Assembly: GCF_023053635.1 (NCBI RefSeq)
Contig: NC_086171.1
Span: 52,555,538-52,619,537, forward strand
Direction: 5' to 3'
Length of the DNA: 64,000 nucleotides
Origin: Elgaria multicarinata webbii
Lineage: Eukaryota > Chordata > Lepidosauria > Squamata > Anguidae
Positions 1 through 12,574 of the stretch are shown here, in pieces. The position numbers were made by a program, and so were the translations under genes. The notes under the pieces were generated by a model. That model searched no databases. It had not been told where the DNA came from and worked only from the letters and a program-made list of their open reading frames with translations. Numbering within the stretch: the first letter of the stretch is position 1; the number at the start of each line of letters is the position of its first letter.

Positions 1-939
1 CGGAAGCGACTGAACGAATAAACAACGAAAGTTCATTTAGGTGTGCATTGCAACCTTAATCACGCAATTTACTGAACTGATCCCCCGTCCCTTGTCATGC
101 GATTGTATTGCTTTTCTTTTACTTCAGTACATCTTTTCCACCACTGTTTAATTGGCTTCCTTTCATCTTTGCTGTCCTTTCACAAGAGTGACGACTATTT
201 AAGAATGCAAGTTTCTTACAGATAAATGAAAGCATGCTTCCCTAAAACAGGCTTTAAAAGATTTTGCTATTATCTTGACCTTTACTATAAAATGGCTACG
301 TTCATTATCAGAATAGTTTGGTTATTGATTTTTTTTAAAGCTTTCTGCAGTGCACAGATTACAGTCATTGAATGAAAATTACAGAGTGCATCAACTGAGT
401 TGAGAAGGAAGTGGTGGCTGCAGAGCCGTCTTGTTGCAGCCTTGACCGTGACCACCCCATAATGGAAGCTGAGTTAAGTCTAAAAGCTGCTGCACAACAG
501 CCTAGTATTGGGGAAGATGCTGCCGTGGAGTGAAGAGGCCACTTGACGAAACCAAGCCTGAAGAACTTTAAATTATATCCCTAGAACCAAAGTGGTGCCT
601 TCTTAACGATGTACAAAAGAACAGTAATTTTTGGGTAGGTGTGTTTGACTCACGTCATCAGTAATTTTCTAGAATGCCTCGGGTCAAAAGGATGAGATGC
701 CGGATCCTCCAGAAATTGCTAATGGGTGTAACACTTCATCTCACTTGAACGAGCCAACCATCAGGCGTAATTCCTTGGGCTGGTGGGAAACATCGTAGCT
801 CTTAATTCAAGTTGTTCAAGGGGAGCAGTGCCAATTTTAGGTATAGCCATGAGAGTTTATTTATACGATGGCCAACTGTTTTTGCTTCGCATTACTCTGG
901 TGTAGCTCTCTGATGCTGGCTCAGTTATGCTAGTTCAAG
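1..939. other. Flank without recognised features
   Basis: AT-rich sequence; short open frames only, none resembling a known family. It lies on the side where THRB is expected from the human gene order. Confidence 0.5.
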
Positions 940-1138
940 GGCAGGATCTACACTCCCGCTGTATGATGGTACTGAAGTGCACTGACAACTGCTGGGGCCC
1001 ATGACATATGCCATATATACCTATATCTTAATGATATAGGGTGGGATATAAATGTTTTAAATAAATAATAATAAATAAATATACCATTTTCAAACTGCTT
1101 TCAAAGTCTTATATTCTGCTTGGTGTAGATCTGGCCAA
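939..1138. repeat. MITE, family with TIR GGCAGGATCTACAC
   Basis: Begins gggcaggatctacac and ends gtgtagatctggcc, an imperfect terminal inverted repeat. Inside are 'actgaagtgcactgacaac' and an A/T-rich LINE or SINE tail (about 1035-1082). Relatives in this window: 8720-8840, 14312-14466 and 38668-38797. Confidence 0.55.
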
Positions 1139-1285
1139 GGGCCTGTTTTGGAAAACTGTCAGCGAATGTGGGCCCTGTTATTTCAGCATAAGGGTGAAAG
1201 ATTCAGTCTTACACTTCCTTAGACACTATTCACACAATGCATGGGGCTCTACAAGTGTTAGGAATGTGGGAAGTGGCCTTATATC

Positions 1286-1741
1286 AAGGCTGTTTCTACA
1301 CCTAAGGGCCTTCAGGAAGGGAGGGGGGACGATCCCAGACTTACCTGCTTTTGGGATCGTCCCTGGGCATCTAAACGGAAGTGCAACATCCTGGAAGGGA
1401 AAAGGGACACTGTGCCTGTCACACACACCTTAAAACAAAAAGGAGCTGACCCCACTCCCTCCTGATGTCCCTGGACTCCCCCCAGCCTGGCTCCTTCCCA
1501 TTGCTGACCCCCACTACTCACGGGGAGAAGGGAAGAAGTTGGGATAGGCACCCACACACCCCACAATCCTCAGGATCATCCCAGGACCGCGGGTAAAACC
1601 AGGATAACGGAGGTATGCTTATCCCAGGAAAATGGAGGAATTGTCTCTGCCTGCTCCTGGAATCCCCTTTTCCACATTTGGATGCACAGAGACAATTCAG
1701 GGGTGATCCCAGGGGGGAAAGGCAGGTGTAGAAAGGGCCCA
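1286..1741. mobile_element. MITE-like DNA transposon relic, TIR TTTCTACACCT
   Basis: Left end tttctacacctaagggcc, right end ggcaggtgtagaaagggccc in inverted orientation, about 455 bases apart. The interior gatcccag ... gggatcgtccctgggcat resembles the MITE at 60688-61118. The open frames here are chance. Confidence 0.5.
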
Positions 1742-1767
1742 ATATCGACAGCACAGACTAGCAGCAG

Positions 1768-1868
1768 CTCTCCGGATTTTCAGGCAGGAGTTTTCCCAGC
1801 CCTTCTTGGAGATGCCTGGGATTGAACCTGGGACTTCATACATGCAGAGAACAATCTCCACCACAGAG
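1768..1868 (-). repeat. tRNA-Ala-like SINE fragment, antisense
   Basis: Reverse complement carries ccaggttcaatcccaggcat, the B-box of a tRNA-Ala-derived SINE, followed by the usual agggctgggaaaactcctgcc body. Confidence 0.6.
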
Positions 1869-1887
1869 ATATTCCCAACCCAGTGGA

Positions 1888-2070
1888 TGTTGGTGGCTCC
1901 AATGGCACTGGGGTGGTGATTCCACTCTGGCTTCCAGTCAGAACACTAAGGAGCTCTGCAAGATGCCCCCTGGATATCTCCTTGAGAGTTCTGACTGGTT
2001 CTGGCTGAAACTTAGGGCAGATTGACTGACACTCATCCTGCCCCACTGACATTGGAGCCATCAGCCCCCA
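1888..2070. repeat. MITE, family with TIR GGTGGCTCCAAT
   Basis: Starts ggtggctccaatggcactgg and ends in the inverse ccccactgacattggagcca. The interior contains 'gagttctgactggttctggc'. Same family as 4434-4642, 15790-15895 and 58878-58960. Confidence 0.55.
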
Positions 2071-2344
2071 CTGCCTCCACCCACTATGGTTGGCGTAGGC
2101 GTATTCCAGATAACATAAAGGAAACCCCAAGAAGGCAGGGTGCTTATGTGTCCCAAAACAAAGGAGAAGCCTTTCTCAGGTGCCTGAAAAAAACACATTG
2201 TTTGGGAAATTTCCTTGTACCCAGTAGGGAAGGAGCAAGTCCAGACTGGTCAGATTTATTAGAACTACATGTGTAGGAGAGATGCCCACCTTCAGGAAGC
2301 TGAAGACTGAACTCTCTGCCCATCATCCACATCAGCATACTTTT

Positions 2345-4205
2345 ATACACATCACAGTTGCTCTGATGAAGTCATACTTTCCCCTCCTCCCTCCCGTGAC
2401 TGATCACAAGTCCCATATTGTAAATGTTCCATAAACGAAAAACCATTCTTACATAAACAATGCTGTATTTTGGCAGCCTATGACCGGTACAAAATGTTGC
2501 ATTCTGTTCTTTGAAAAGCCCCCTCCCAAGGACCTTTCAGAAAGTCCCGAGTATACCCTGACCATTCCAAAATGCCCAGTCAGGGGACTTAGGTGATAAA
2601 CAATGAAGCAATGTGCTTTCATGTCTGTCCTGGTTCCTAAACACAAAGCAGACATGTTTAAGGAAAAAGCAACATGTGATCATGGCAGATAAGGAGCCAA
2701 GAGATCAGGACAGCCTTGAGCATCCAACCAAGAGGCTTTCTGTGTCTCCAAATTCAAAAGAAAGGAGGGGAGGAGGGAAAGGGATCAGAGTATTTCTGGG
2801 TGCTTGGGCACTTTTCCACAGCAAACAAGGGGTTTTAATGGGGTATTTTCAGATTTCCCTGTCAATATTATGGCCAAAGCATTTTTGGAAAGAGCTTCCC
2901 TTCTTCAGGGGCCACATCTTCCTCTGAAAAAACCTTTCCAAATGCTGCTTCTGTCTTAAAATGCTCCAGCTGACCAAGGTATTTTTATGGTGCGAATGTC
3001 CCACCCATCACCTTAGATAAGTGCTTGGCATTGGAGGATTTGGAGGCAATGGATTAACAGCCAGTATTTTATATTTTAGCCACAGACAGGGGCATTGCTA
3101 GACCAGGGCCCATGGAGCTACAACACTGAATCTTTTCTCTCTGGGCCTTGGATCTCTTCCCCAAAGCTCTGAGTGTCCATTGGCGCCAATGGCGGGAGAT
3201 TCCCCCCCTCATCTTAATTGCCATGCTGGGGGTGTGTGTTCAAGGACAGTTGCAGTTGGGGAGGGAAGGGTCGATTCTCCTCTCCCCATGTGCTGCAAAA
3301 CTCCCCTTCCCCCCACCCAAAAAAACCCACCTTTCTCCCTGCATGAGCATTAAGCTTATGGGAGAAAAAAAAAAACACTTTCCATTGATTTGGGATGATC
3401 TGGAGCATGATGCATATAGCAGATTTGTGTCCTATGAGCCCAGGCCCCAATTCTTTTAAGTGTCCAACAACACCCCTGGCTAAAGACAATCAAATTGGAT
3501 TAAGCCAATTGACTTCAATGGATGTACATGCTGGCTTTTGTATCCAAGAAGACAGCAGTGTGCAGAGGCCAGACTAGAGAATCTGTCCTGTCTGTGAACC
3601 CAAGTGATTCACAGCTAGTGGTGTTCCATTCCTGAGATATTTGAATCAGATCTGAGGCTTCTTGACCTATTGTAAGTATTAAATTGCCTTGACTGGGGAC
3701 AGAACAAGACTCCAGTCAACATGACAAAGGTTATTAAAATCCAATCAAGTTAATGTTTCGAACATGAAAATTCTTGCGGAGAAAAAAAATCATGGAAGAA
3801 ATTCTCTAGTTCTATATGTGTGCATTATTCAATTTCCTGAAGGCACAGATGACAACAGAAAGTAATATTTTCTAGCCAAGCAGAGAAACAGGAATAGTTG
3901 TGCTCATTATAGATGTAACTATAGACAGAACAGTAAGGAAACCATTTTAATCTCATGCTGGCTGCACTTGGTCTATCTACCACCATGCTCATGCTCCAGG
4001 GCAAATCCATGGAAAGTCCAACACATGGGACACAACCAGTAAACAATTCAATGATGATAGCACGATGAATGTCAATCACATTGGTCTGAAGTAAAATCAA
4101 TGTTTATAACTTTATAGTTTACTATCAAATGGATGCAGTTTCACATGGGTTGGAACAGCCCTTAGTTTGATACTGCAAAGACTTCAAGCAAACTTACATA
4201 GCTGT
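2345..4205. other. Intergenic stretch without recognised features
   Basis: No repeat family or coding region that I can name; a few C-rich and A-rich runs near 3300-3380. Open frames are short and unlike known proteins. Confidence 0.4.
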
Positions 4206-4433
4206 CATTTTGCACTCACACTGTTGGAGTGAAGCCATGTCCACTGGCATGCCTCAGCATGGCTCCGGCCACTGTGCACCACTATCGTCCCCTGAGGGAG
4301 GGGTCTGTCCGCTGCATTCCCCTGAGGGGAGCTGCCCATCCCTGCCCAGCAGGTTGAAGATAGCAAGCATATCACTGCATCTCCCTGCCCTGGCTTCCAA
4401 CTGCCTGGACTGCAAAGCTATATGCAGTGGACG

Positions 4434-4642
4434 CTGGTGGCTCCAATTTCAATGGGGCAGTGAATCTATTCTGGGTTTTAGTCAGTACCACCTAGAACTC
4501 TTAAACGGGTTATCCAAGGTACAGAACCCATTTGGGGGATAGGGTTCAGCACTTTGAATAGCTCTTTTAGAATTCTGGCTGTTCTGACCAAAACCCAGGA
4601 TGGATTTACTGCCCCATTGAAATCGGAGCCACCAGCTTTCAT
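4434..4642. repeat. MITE with ~30-base inverted ends, GGTGGCTCCAAT family
   Basis: Left end gctggtggctccaatttcaa and right end tgaaatcggagccaccagc pair with few mismatches over about 33 bases. The interior includes 'agaattctggctgttctgac'. The clearest member of this family here; no long open frame. Confidence 0.65.
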
Positions 4643-5157
4643 TGACTATATGCTGGCCAGGGAAGTCTGCCCCTACTGACAGAAGATTTTACTGCAGGTT
4701 TCAACCACATGGACACATTTGAATGAATTAAAACTAATTAATGCACTTTAAAAACAAAATAGGCCCTAGCTGCACCCCCTAGGGTCCCCTGACTATGCAT
4801 GTTAAGGTGTCTTTGTTTCATGGTCTTAGCATTACGGTGCTGATGGATAGATGGACACACCAACAGACACACACACACTTTTATTATTATAGACTGGAAG
4901 TGAACTTCCTGCAGAGTTACAACCAAGTAAAGTTTCCAGAGACAACATACAAAACATAAGCGCTTGTCCTTAATTTAAGATTCTGCTATTCTGGTTCACG
5001 CCATGGAGAGTACTTTATAGATCCATCGTGTCCTGATTAATGGTTTTTTAAATCATGCTGGAAGTGTAGTGCAGCACGCCTATGTAACTTGCTGTGATCC
5101 ATGAAACGCAGCCCACGGGCTGTGGCCCAAGAAGGAACTCAGTCCATCTCCCGTCAT

Positions 5158-5783
5158 CAAGGCCGGTGCCAGACTATTTTGCGCCCTAGGCAAGGTGAGC
5201 TACTTTCACTCCACCCACGCACCCACTCCCCCAAAAATGCCAACTTTGATCTTTAAGAACATATGTTTCCTGGAAAAAATAAGAAGCACAAAACTTGAAA
5301 CTGCTAAATTTATTTTAAAGTGCAAGAAATACGTCATGCCAATTATAGCAAACAAATTGGAAAGGAACGTCTATGGGTCTAAAATGGATTATTTAATAGG
5401 AATGTCACCTCCAAATCATCCCCCCTAACTCACATGCGCGCGCGCACACACACACTCAGCATCACTCACTCCAAACAAACACATGCATGAACACATGCAT
5501 TCACTCAAAGACCCCATGGACCTCATTCACCCATACATTCTCTCTCTCTGTCTCTCTTCCGGGCGCATTCCGGAAGCCTTAACGTGGAGCCACCCCACCC
5601 CAGCGTCCCTGGCTTCGCTTCAGCTGGGTGGGCGCAGGCCGCCATCTCACCTGCCCAGGCCCAGCTGAATCCTCGGGCTGGCCCGGCTCACAGCCAACGA
5701 GCGTGAGTGCTGTGCTCGGCGCCCCTCTTAGATTGGCGCTCTAGGCGGCCGCCTGAGTGGCCTCTATGGTAGCACCGGCCCTG
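5158..5783. mobile_element. Non-autonomous hAT-type DNA transposon with 8-bp target duplication
   Basis: Ends caaggccggtgcc and ggtagcaccggccctg are inverted copies of the hAT-like CAGGGCCGGTGC terminus. The flanks cccgtcat at 5150-5157 and 5784-5791 are identical, the 8-base target-site duplication typical of hAT. 626 bases, no transposase frame; a CG/CA dinucleotide run lies inside at 5435-5456. A partial second copy starts at 48995. Confidence 0.82.
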
Positions 5784-6089
5784 CCCGTCATCCTGCCTGC
5801 CTGGGGCTTCCAAAACAGGGTGGTATTATCAAGCACCTCGCAGGCCAAGATGCATGACATCTGGGCTATGTTTGGAATGGTGGGTGAAAACTACGGGTGC
5901 AGCCCTCCACTTCTCCATACTTAACAATACTGGGGCATATGATTTATATACTATCACTGCTCCTTTTTTCCTTTCCTGAATCAAAGGACACAGCGCAGGA
6001 GCAGGCGTCAAGAGGTTTGGACTGCTGCAGACGTCCCTGTGACACACCTTTCTCTACTTAGGCCCCACAGCAATACAGCTCCGCACCCT

Positions 6090-6106
6090 TAACCCCCCCC
6101 CCCCCA
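6090..6106. repeat. Poly-C run
   Basis: Simple run of C residues in otherwise unremarkable DNA. Confidence 0.8.
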
Positions 6107-6689
6107 ATTTCCCCTTCCACTGCCACCATAGCTCTGTACCCCTCCCAGGCACTCCAAGGACCACACCAGTTGTAATTAAATGTAATTTATTAACAAGTAT
6201 TTAGTGCAGGTACAAAAGCTTGACAGTTTCCTCAGTTCTCAAGCATAATGGTTATAAAGCACAATGCGTAATGGTTTCAGTCAGTTCTTTCTCTTAAATG
6301 TTTCAAATGTACTTTAAATGTTTTCCTGCCTACTCTACCCCTACTAGGCTACACTACTCTCTTTCCCACACACTAATCCACCCAAACAACAAAGCACAGA
6401 GACCCTTCCTATCTCTAATGCAAAACTCATCCAACAACATCACACCTTCTCTCCTGTCAGCAGCAGCATATATACTCCACAGTCCTCTGACTCCTCCCAT
6501 TCTCTCACACCAATCCAGATGCTCCACACAAACATCCAATCAGCACTCTCCTTCCATCCAACACTCACTCCCCCTCTATGGCTTTATACTTACCACTCTG
6601 TTACATATACACAGTGAATACCTTCTTTAAACTTTTCAATCATTATTATTAATTAATAAACTTTTATATTAAATTTAACATCCTCGCCT

Positions 6690-7545
6690 CATGCATAGAA
6701 TCATAGAATCATAGAATAGCAGAGTTGAAAGGGGCCTACAAGGCCATCGAGTCCAACCCCCTGCTCAGTGCAGGAATCCACCCTAAAGCATCCCTGACAG
6801 ATGGTTGTCCAGCTGCCTCTTGAATGCCTCTAGTGCGGGACAGCCCACAACCTCCCTAGGTAACTGGTTCCATTGTCATACTGCTCTAACAGTCAGGAAG
6901 TTTTTCCTGATGTCCAGCTGGAATCTGGCTTCCTTTAACTTGAGCCCGTTATTCCTTTAACTTGAGCCCGTTAAAGCTTCTTCTTGAGATGGAAGTCTAC
7001 CTACACAGCATAAGAAAACAAAATTCTGGTCAGAATTTTCATATGTTTGAGAGATAAGCTGCTTCTCTCTCTCTCCTGGAGAAGAGAAGATTGAGGGGAG
7101 ACATGATAGCACTCTTCAAATACTTAAAAGGTTGTCACACAGAGGAGGGCCAGGATCTCTTCACAATCATTCCAGAGTGCAGGACACAGAATAACGGGCT
7201 CAAGTTACAGGAAGTCAGATTCCAGCTGGACATCAGGAAAAACTTCCTGACTGTTAGAGCAGTATGACAATGGAACCAGTTACCTAGGGAGGTTGTGGGC
7301 TGTCCCGCACTAGAGGCATTCAAGAGGCAGCTGGACAACCATCTGTCAGGGATGCTTTAGGGTGGATTCCTGCACTGAGCAGGGGGTTGGACTCGATGGC
7401 CTTGTAGGCCCCTTTCAACTCTGCTATTCTATGATTCTATGATAGAATAGAATCTATCTGGGACGATCGAGAAGAGATCCTGGCCCTCCTCTGTGTGACA
7501 ACCTTTTAAGTATTTGAAGAGTGCTATCATGTCCCCCTCCTCCTC
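6690..7545. repeat. CR1 LINE 3' ends in a fold-back (minus, plus, minus)
   Basis: 6694-6956 is the CR1 3' end in antisense (catagaatagcagagttg ... gagcccgttattcc). 7085-7442 is the same stretch in sense, and 7450-7543 continues the antisense copy where 6956 left off. The two arms share private variants (gttgaaagg, ctcagtgcagg, gtgcgggacagcccac) not found in the CR1 at 18.5 kb. A 22-base unit is tandemly doubled at 6932-6975. Confidence 0.8.
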
Positions 7546-7559
7546 CCCCCTCCCAATCC

Positions 7560-7705
7560 CCTTTCCTTTTGTGTCATGTATTTTAGATTGTAAGCCTGTG
7601 GGCAGGGACTGTCAAGAAATGCTTTTGCAAGCCGCCGTGAGAGCCTTTTTTGGCTGAATGGCGGCATAAAAATCCTTAAATAAATAAATAAATAAATAAA
7701 AATTA
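7560..7705 (+). repeat. L2-like LINE 3' end with (TAAA)n tail
   Basis: Contains ttagattgtaagcctgtggg and ends ggcggcataaaaatccttaa plus a TAAA repeat, as L2-clade elements do. Confidence 0.55.
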
Positions 7706-7919
7706 GGTAATGTCGTGCCCATAGGTACTAATGTGCCCTCGGACATCTTTCTTGGTACCTGACAAGGTGCCTTAAACTTCCCACTTTTAATTTTTTTTAG
7801 CACATTTTGCTGTGAAACAGGTTTCTGTTGGTGCTGAAAACAGCAGGTTCAAATATGTTGTTTAGTATACTGGGCCTCAGACCCCAACTCTGCCTTATAC
7901 TCTGTCTTTTGGCAGGTAG

Positions 7920-8330
7920 AGAACATAAGAGCCATGCTGGATCAGACCAAGGGTCCATCTAGTCCAGCATTCTGGTCACACAAGTGGCCAACCAGCTGCT
8001 GACCAGGAATCCACAAGCAGGACACAGGTGCCATAGCCTCCTCCCACCTATGCTGCCCCATCAACTGGTGCACATAATCTTCCTGCCTCTGATACTGGAG
8101 GTAGCACAGCCATCAGGTCTAGTAGCCATTGATAGCCTTCTCCTCTAGGAATTGATCCATCCTCATTTTAAAGCCATGCAAATTGGTGGCCATCATGGTG
8201 CTATTCTATGATTCTATGATTACATCTTGTGCTAGTGAATTCCATAGTTTAACTATGCGCTGTGTGAAGAAGTGCTTCCTTTTATCTGTCCTGAATGGAA
8301 GCTATTTTGGATAGAACCCAGGAGAGTTCC
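7920..8330 (-). repeat. CR1-type LINE 3' end, antisense
   Basis: Reads agagccatgctggatcagac, ccaagggtccatctagtcc and later 'gtgtgaagaagtgcttcctt', the reverse of the CR1 3' region also seen in sense at 36.8-37.9 kb. Confidence 0.7.
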
Positions 8331-8719
8331 TCAAATTTGCAAATGTGCCCACAGTTCTCCATGGTTGCTTAACCTTGACCTATAGTGTATTACAGCATAT
8401 TGATACTATACCAGAGGTCTTGTCTACTATAAGGCAGGTGGTTGGGAAATGAATACTACGGGGTTGCAAAACTTTCATGCTACCTTTCTTTTAAAGTAGG
8501 TCCTGCATTTTTAAAGTAGGTGTCTAGATTTACGCTAGTGTGTTTTTAGTGTGTTTTTATTATCAGTATTGAAGCACACTGATAACTGTTTGGGCACATT
8601 ATACTTTTCATATATCATTTTTCTAGCATTATATCCTGCTTCATCTTTCATATTATCCAAAATCCTGCAACAGATGTCATTGTGTGTGCTACATGGTATA
8701 AATCCCCAAGTGGGATACA

Positions 8720-8840
8720 GGCAGGAGCCACACTACTGCTTTATAGCGGTATTGAAGTGCACTGACAACCGTTGGGACCCATTGACACAGACCATATACC
8801 GCTTTCATACCACTATATGCTGCTTGGTGTAGATCTGGCC
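8720..8840. repeat. MITE, GGCAGATCTACAC family
   Basis: Ends ggcaggagccacact and ggtgtagatctggcc; the interior holds 'attgaagtgcactgacaacc', as in the copy at 939-1138. Confidence 0.5.
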
Positions 8841-8935
8841 ATAGTGTCACCATGATGGGATCATATTGATATGACGCAAGGTGTAGAACTGGCCCTGGTT
8901 TAGACCTGAGGGAATTAATTAAATTCAGTTTGTTC

Positions 8936-8936
8936 T

Positions 8937-9004
<68 letters not shown>

Positions 9005-9007
9005 TTT
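8936..9007. repeat. (TTTC)n microsatellite
   Basis: About 17 uninterrupted TTTC units. The Lys/Glu/Arg-rich open frame on the other strand is an artefact of this repeat. Confidence 0.95.
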
Positions 9008-9019
9008 TTGTTTTGTATT

Positions 9020-9090
9020 CCCTTTTAAAGGTACAATCCTAAGCATATACACTCTGAAGTAAGCTCCATTGGGCTTATTGGGAAAGGCTA
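9020..9090. repeat. Palindromic short MITE ('caatcctaagcatat')
   Basis: Carries gtacaatcctaagcatatac and agtaagctccattgggctta, part of a very common squamate palindromic repeat with other copies at 14910, 33514, 35096, 51222 and 52946. Confidence 0.5.
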
Positions 9091-9965
9091 TGGTACTATC
9101 ATTTATGCCAACATACTGGCTGGCATCTGAAGAGCCATTTGGGGCATGCCCTAGGCCTTGAGCATATACAGTGGGATGTTTGGCTTTTGGGTAATCAGCA
9201 GATCTCCAGGTCTTATCACAAACTGCTTTTGAAAGTCCTCTTTTTCTTGTCAAACTGGTTTGCCATGCCACGAGGCTGAGGATATTAATCAAGATATACC
9301 CAAGCTCAAAAGTCACCTTGCGTTCTCAGAATGAGTTGCATGGTCTTCTTCAGAGCTTGCCCATTGTCACCCCTATCAGAAAGAACAGTCTACATGCTGG
9401 ATATACTGTTGCTTTTCCAGAACCATTATAACCTTCGTCACATGGGACAACTAGAACAGAGTAATCGCCATCAAAGTGTGGGAGAATTATGGATTAGCTC
9501 AGTGGCATTTATGAACCTTATGCCTTTCCTAATGTTTTGTAATATTATATTTACCCCGGGCAAAATTCAAAGCCAGCGATTTTGTACATTTTAGACTCTT
9601 TGCATTCCATTCACTCTCTTGGCTGGAGTTTCAATCATTCATCATTAACTTGTTTAAAAACCGTTCCCCACAATTACACTATCACTGGGGAATTGACATT
9701 GCAATTATTACTCCAGGTAATAACGATGATTAAAAATAACAACAGCACTATTTTTGTTTTTAAAAATGGTCTAACGTAATAACTATTGGACTATATTACC
9801 ATCATGTCCATGCTAACTTCTTGTATTAAAGGAAAAGAAATGATCAAAGACATAATGTAATAGCAAAAAGGAATGTGTAAGACTTACAGTCCAAGTAGGA
9901 CTGTAAATCCATTTAGGATTGCACCGTAAACGTGTCTACAACTGTCTTGCAGTGAAATCCTCTAT

Positions 9966-10260
9966 AGCAGCCCTCCTCAATCTGGTGCCTTCCAGGTTTT
10001 TCCTGGACCTCAACTCCCATGAGCCCCAGACAGCATGGCCAAGGGTCAGTCCAAAACATCTGGAGGGCAGCAGATTCAGGAAGGCTGCTGTATGGCCTCA
10101 TTGAATTCAATGGAACTTGCTCTCAGGTATATCCAGCAGGGGTGGACAACTTCTGGCCCTCCAATTGTTTTGGTCTCCAACTCCCATCACTCCTAGCATA
10201 ACCAATGGTGAGGGATGATGTAAGTTAAAACATCTGGAGGGCCACATGTTGCCCAGCTCT
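9966..10260. repeat. Two adjacent palindromic MITEs of the ACTCCCAT family
   Basis: Copies at 9966-10094 and 10140-10260. Each begins near cctcaatctggtgcc or gtggacaacttctgg, has caactcccat in the middle, and ends with the inverse acatctggagggc. The same family occurs about twelve times in the window. Confidence 0.65.
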
Positions 10261-11360
10261 TGTGTATAAGATTGCAACCTTAATGACTCTAAGAGCTTCT
10301 TCGGACGAGAATTTTAAAGCATACTCTTGACTGGCAAACATTCTTATCTATAAGTGGGAGGGATCACAATTGTGATCCAGCTGGCCACATCCTTTCAGCA
10401 TACCAGCACCCATGCATTGGTCTTGAGCACCATTTTTGGATCAAAAGGTGGGTTATGAATCAGTTGAGTAATAATGATTAAATAATGAATTGGATGGCAC
10501 AAGTGCATAGTGACCTATGTGCATGTATGAAAAAACAGATAGGTCCGCTATGCACACGTCATTCAACACATGGATATCTGGTGCATCAAATGGTAGCGCC
10601 AGCCTCCACGATCACAATCAGCCTTCTATGTGAAGGTAAGAACATCTGCAGATGGACTTAATGAATGACTTTCCATCTTCATACTTAGATGCTGTTCCTC
10701 TCAGGTACAAGGACCATTTACTCCTGGTTTATTTGACCTCCATTTTAGTGCTTAGATAATGTTGAACCAGGACTATGTAGCTATAAGGAACCATCTTATT
10801 GCCCCTCCCACAGATAAGTGAACATTAAAGTTGCAAGGCAACAGGCCATTAGTTGCATTGGGACTTAGGGATGCTGAGGAAATTTGATATGGACTAAATG
10901 AGCTTGGATTTCTAAGAATCTGACCTATGGAATCTGCTGAACCTGCCCAGGCCGCATGGAGTCCACAACTTCTGAGTTGTTGTTGGGGGTTTTGGTTGTT
11001 GTTTCTTAAACTTTCTCAAAATTTGCGCAAATTTTTTCGCAAGAACATATGTTTCTGCTGAGACATACGCCATGCTGGAAAATATACTCGGGGAAATCGA
11101 ATGGAATGGGGGACAATACGATTAATGTTATATACTAACATATATTATATAAATTGTTGCAAACTTTCTTACAGAATTATTTGTGTATTGTTCCACCTAA
11201 AAGGGGGTAGGAATTCAAATCGGTCTGTGAACGGATGCCAGAATGAATGACACTGCACAATTCATGAAACTCATGCGGGATAGATTTCACAAAATCTAAA
11301 CATCCCTAAGTGGGACTGGTTTGACTCCGCATCCTTTGTTTTCTTGCACTTGTAGACTAA
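10261..11360. other. Intergenic stretch, no recognised repeat
   Basis: AT-rich unique-looking DNA. It contains a perfect 18-base palindrome ggatcacaattgtgatcc at 10371-10388. No gene-like frame. Confidence 0.4.
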
Positions 11361-12204
11361 GGCAGCCTTCCCCAATGACCCTGTGGCTGGAAATTATGGG
11401 GATTGCAGTCCAGCACATCTGGAGTGTGTTAGATTGGTTAAGATTGGGGTGAGGAATGATGGGGTTCTCTTCATACAAATGGCACCAGAAACATATTTGT
11501 TACTTTCAGTGTAGTTGAATACATATTTACTCAGCAATATTGGCCCCGTTGTGTTTCATGGAGCTTACTCCACATTAAGTGTGTTTAGAATTCCAGCCTT
11601 ACTTATTATTTAATTCAGTCAGTTGTATTTCTTTCTTTATTACCTGATATTGGGGGTGTGTGTCTCTTTGGGGTTCCTTTTTCATTGTTTCCCATCAGCC
11701 CCTCTGTCGCTTCTCTGCACAGCTTGCCATGGGAAGACTGAGAGGAGAGCAGCTGGAAGAACTGTGCAGGAGCTGTCACAGTCGAGCGCTGCCCTGAATG
11801 CACTTGGGTGGATTGAATTAGTCATAAATTTCACTTTGATGCACCGTGTTCATTTTGAAAGATACACCCTCCCCGCTTTGATGTCAGCACCCTCCCCTCT
11901 CTCTGTGGTTCCCTCTGCTCTTTGACGTAATTTTGCTTCAGTCTTGAATGACTGCTCTTTTTAGTGGGGGTGATTTCATTATTTTAATATTGATGTGTCC
12001 CATTTTTCTTTTATGTTTCCCTCTGTTGGATTTTTGGTGAGGCTGTCCTCGTTCTTCCTGACGTTTCTACAAATTCGTTGCTTCCTTATCCTCTGCCCTA
12101 AAGCTTCAGGTTTATACTTTTCAGGGGGGAAAAAATCCTGCCATCTCAAAGCCTCAAGAGCTTTGTTCTTATAATTTCCTCTTGTTGTCGTACCTGAGGC
12201 CCAT

Positions 12205-12335
12205 GCAGGTGGTTCTGAGACAGCCTTCCAACAACTACCATCCTCCCCAGCCACCCCAGCCAATGGGTCTGGGGTGATGGGAGTTGTAGTCTAGAACATC
12301 TGGAAGGTGTCAGGTCAGGGAAACCTGGCCTAGGC
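12205..12335. repeat. ACTCCCAT-family palindromic MITE
   Basis: Inverted halves around caccccagccaatgg; the right half gatgggagttgtagtctaga and acatctggaagg is the family signature. Confidence 0.6.
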
Positions 12336-12574
12336 AAATAGTCCCCCTGACCATATGTACCAGCCCAGCCCCATGTGACCAAACCAAACCAATAGGACTG
12401 TGCCCTGCCAGGTACGCAACAACCCAACCCTATGCCCCCACCATTTCACCAGTCTAGGGGTAGCTGGGTTTTTGTTTTGTTTTGTGTCCTAGGCAGACAG
12501 CAAGACAGCAATTTTTTTCAGGTTCCGACGAGACCTCCATTATGGACGGTATTTGGCTTAATGTAGCATACCTC

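Noticed and set aside
8915-9316. 133-codon frame with a Lys/Glu/Arg-rich end
   Set aside because: The repeat part is the (TTTC)n microsatellite read on the minus strand; the rest has no known match.
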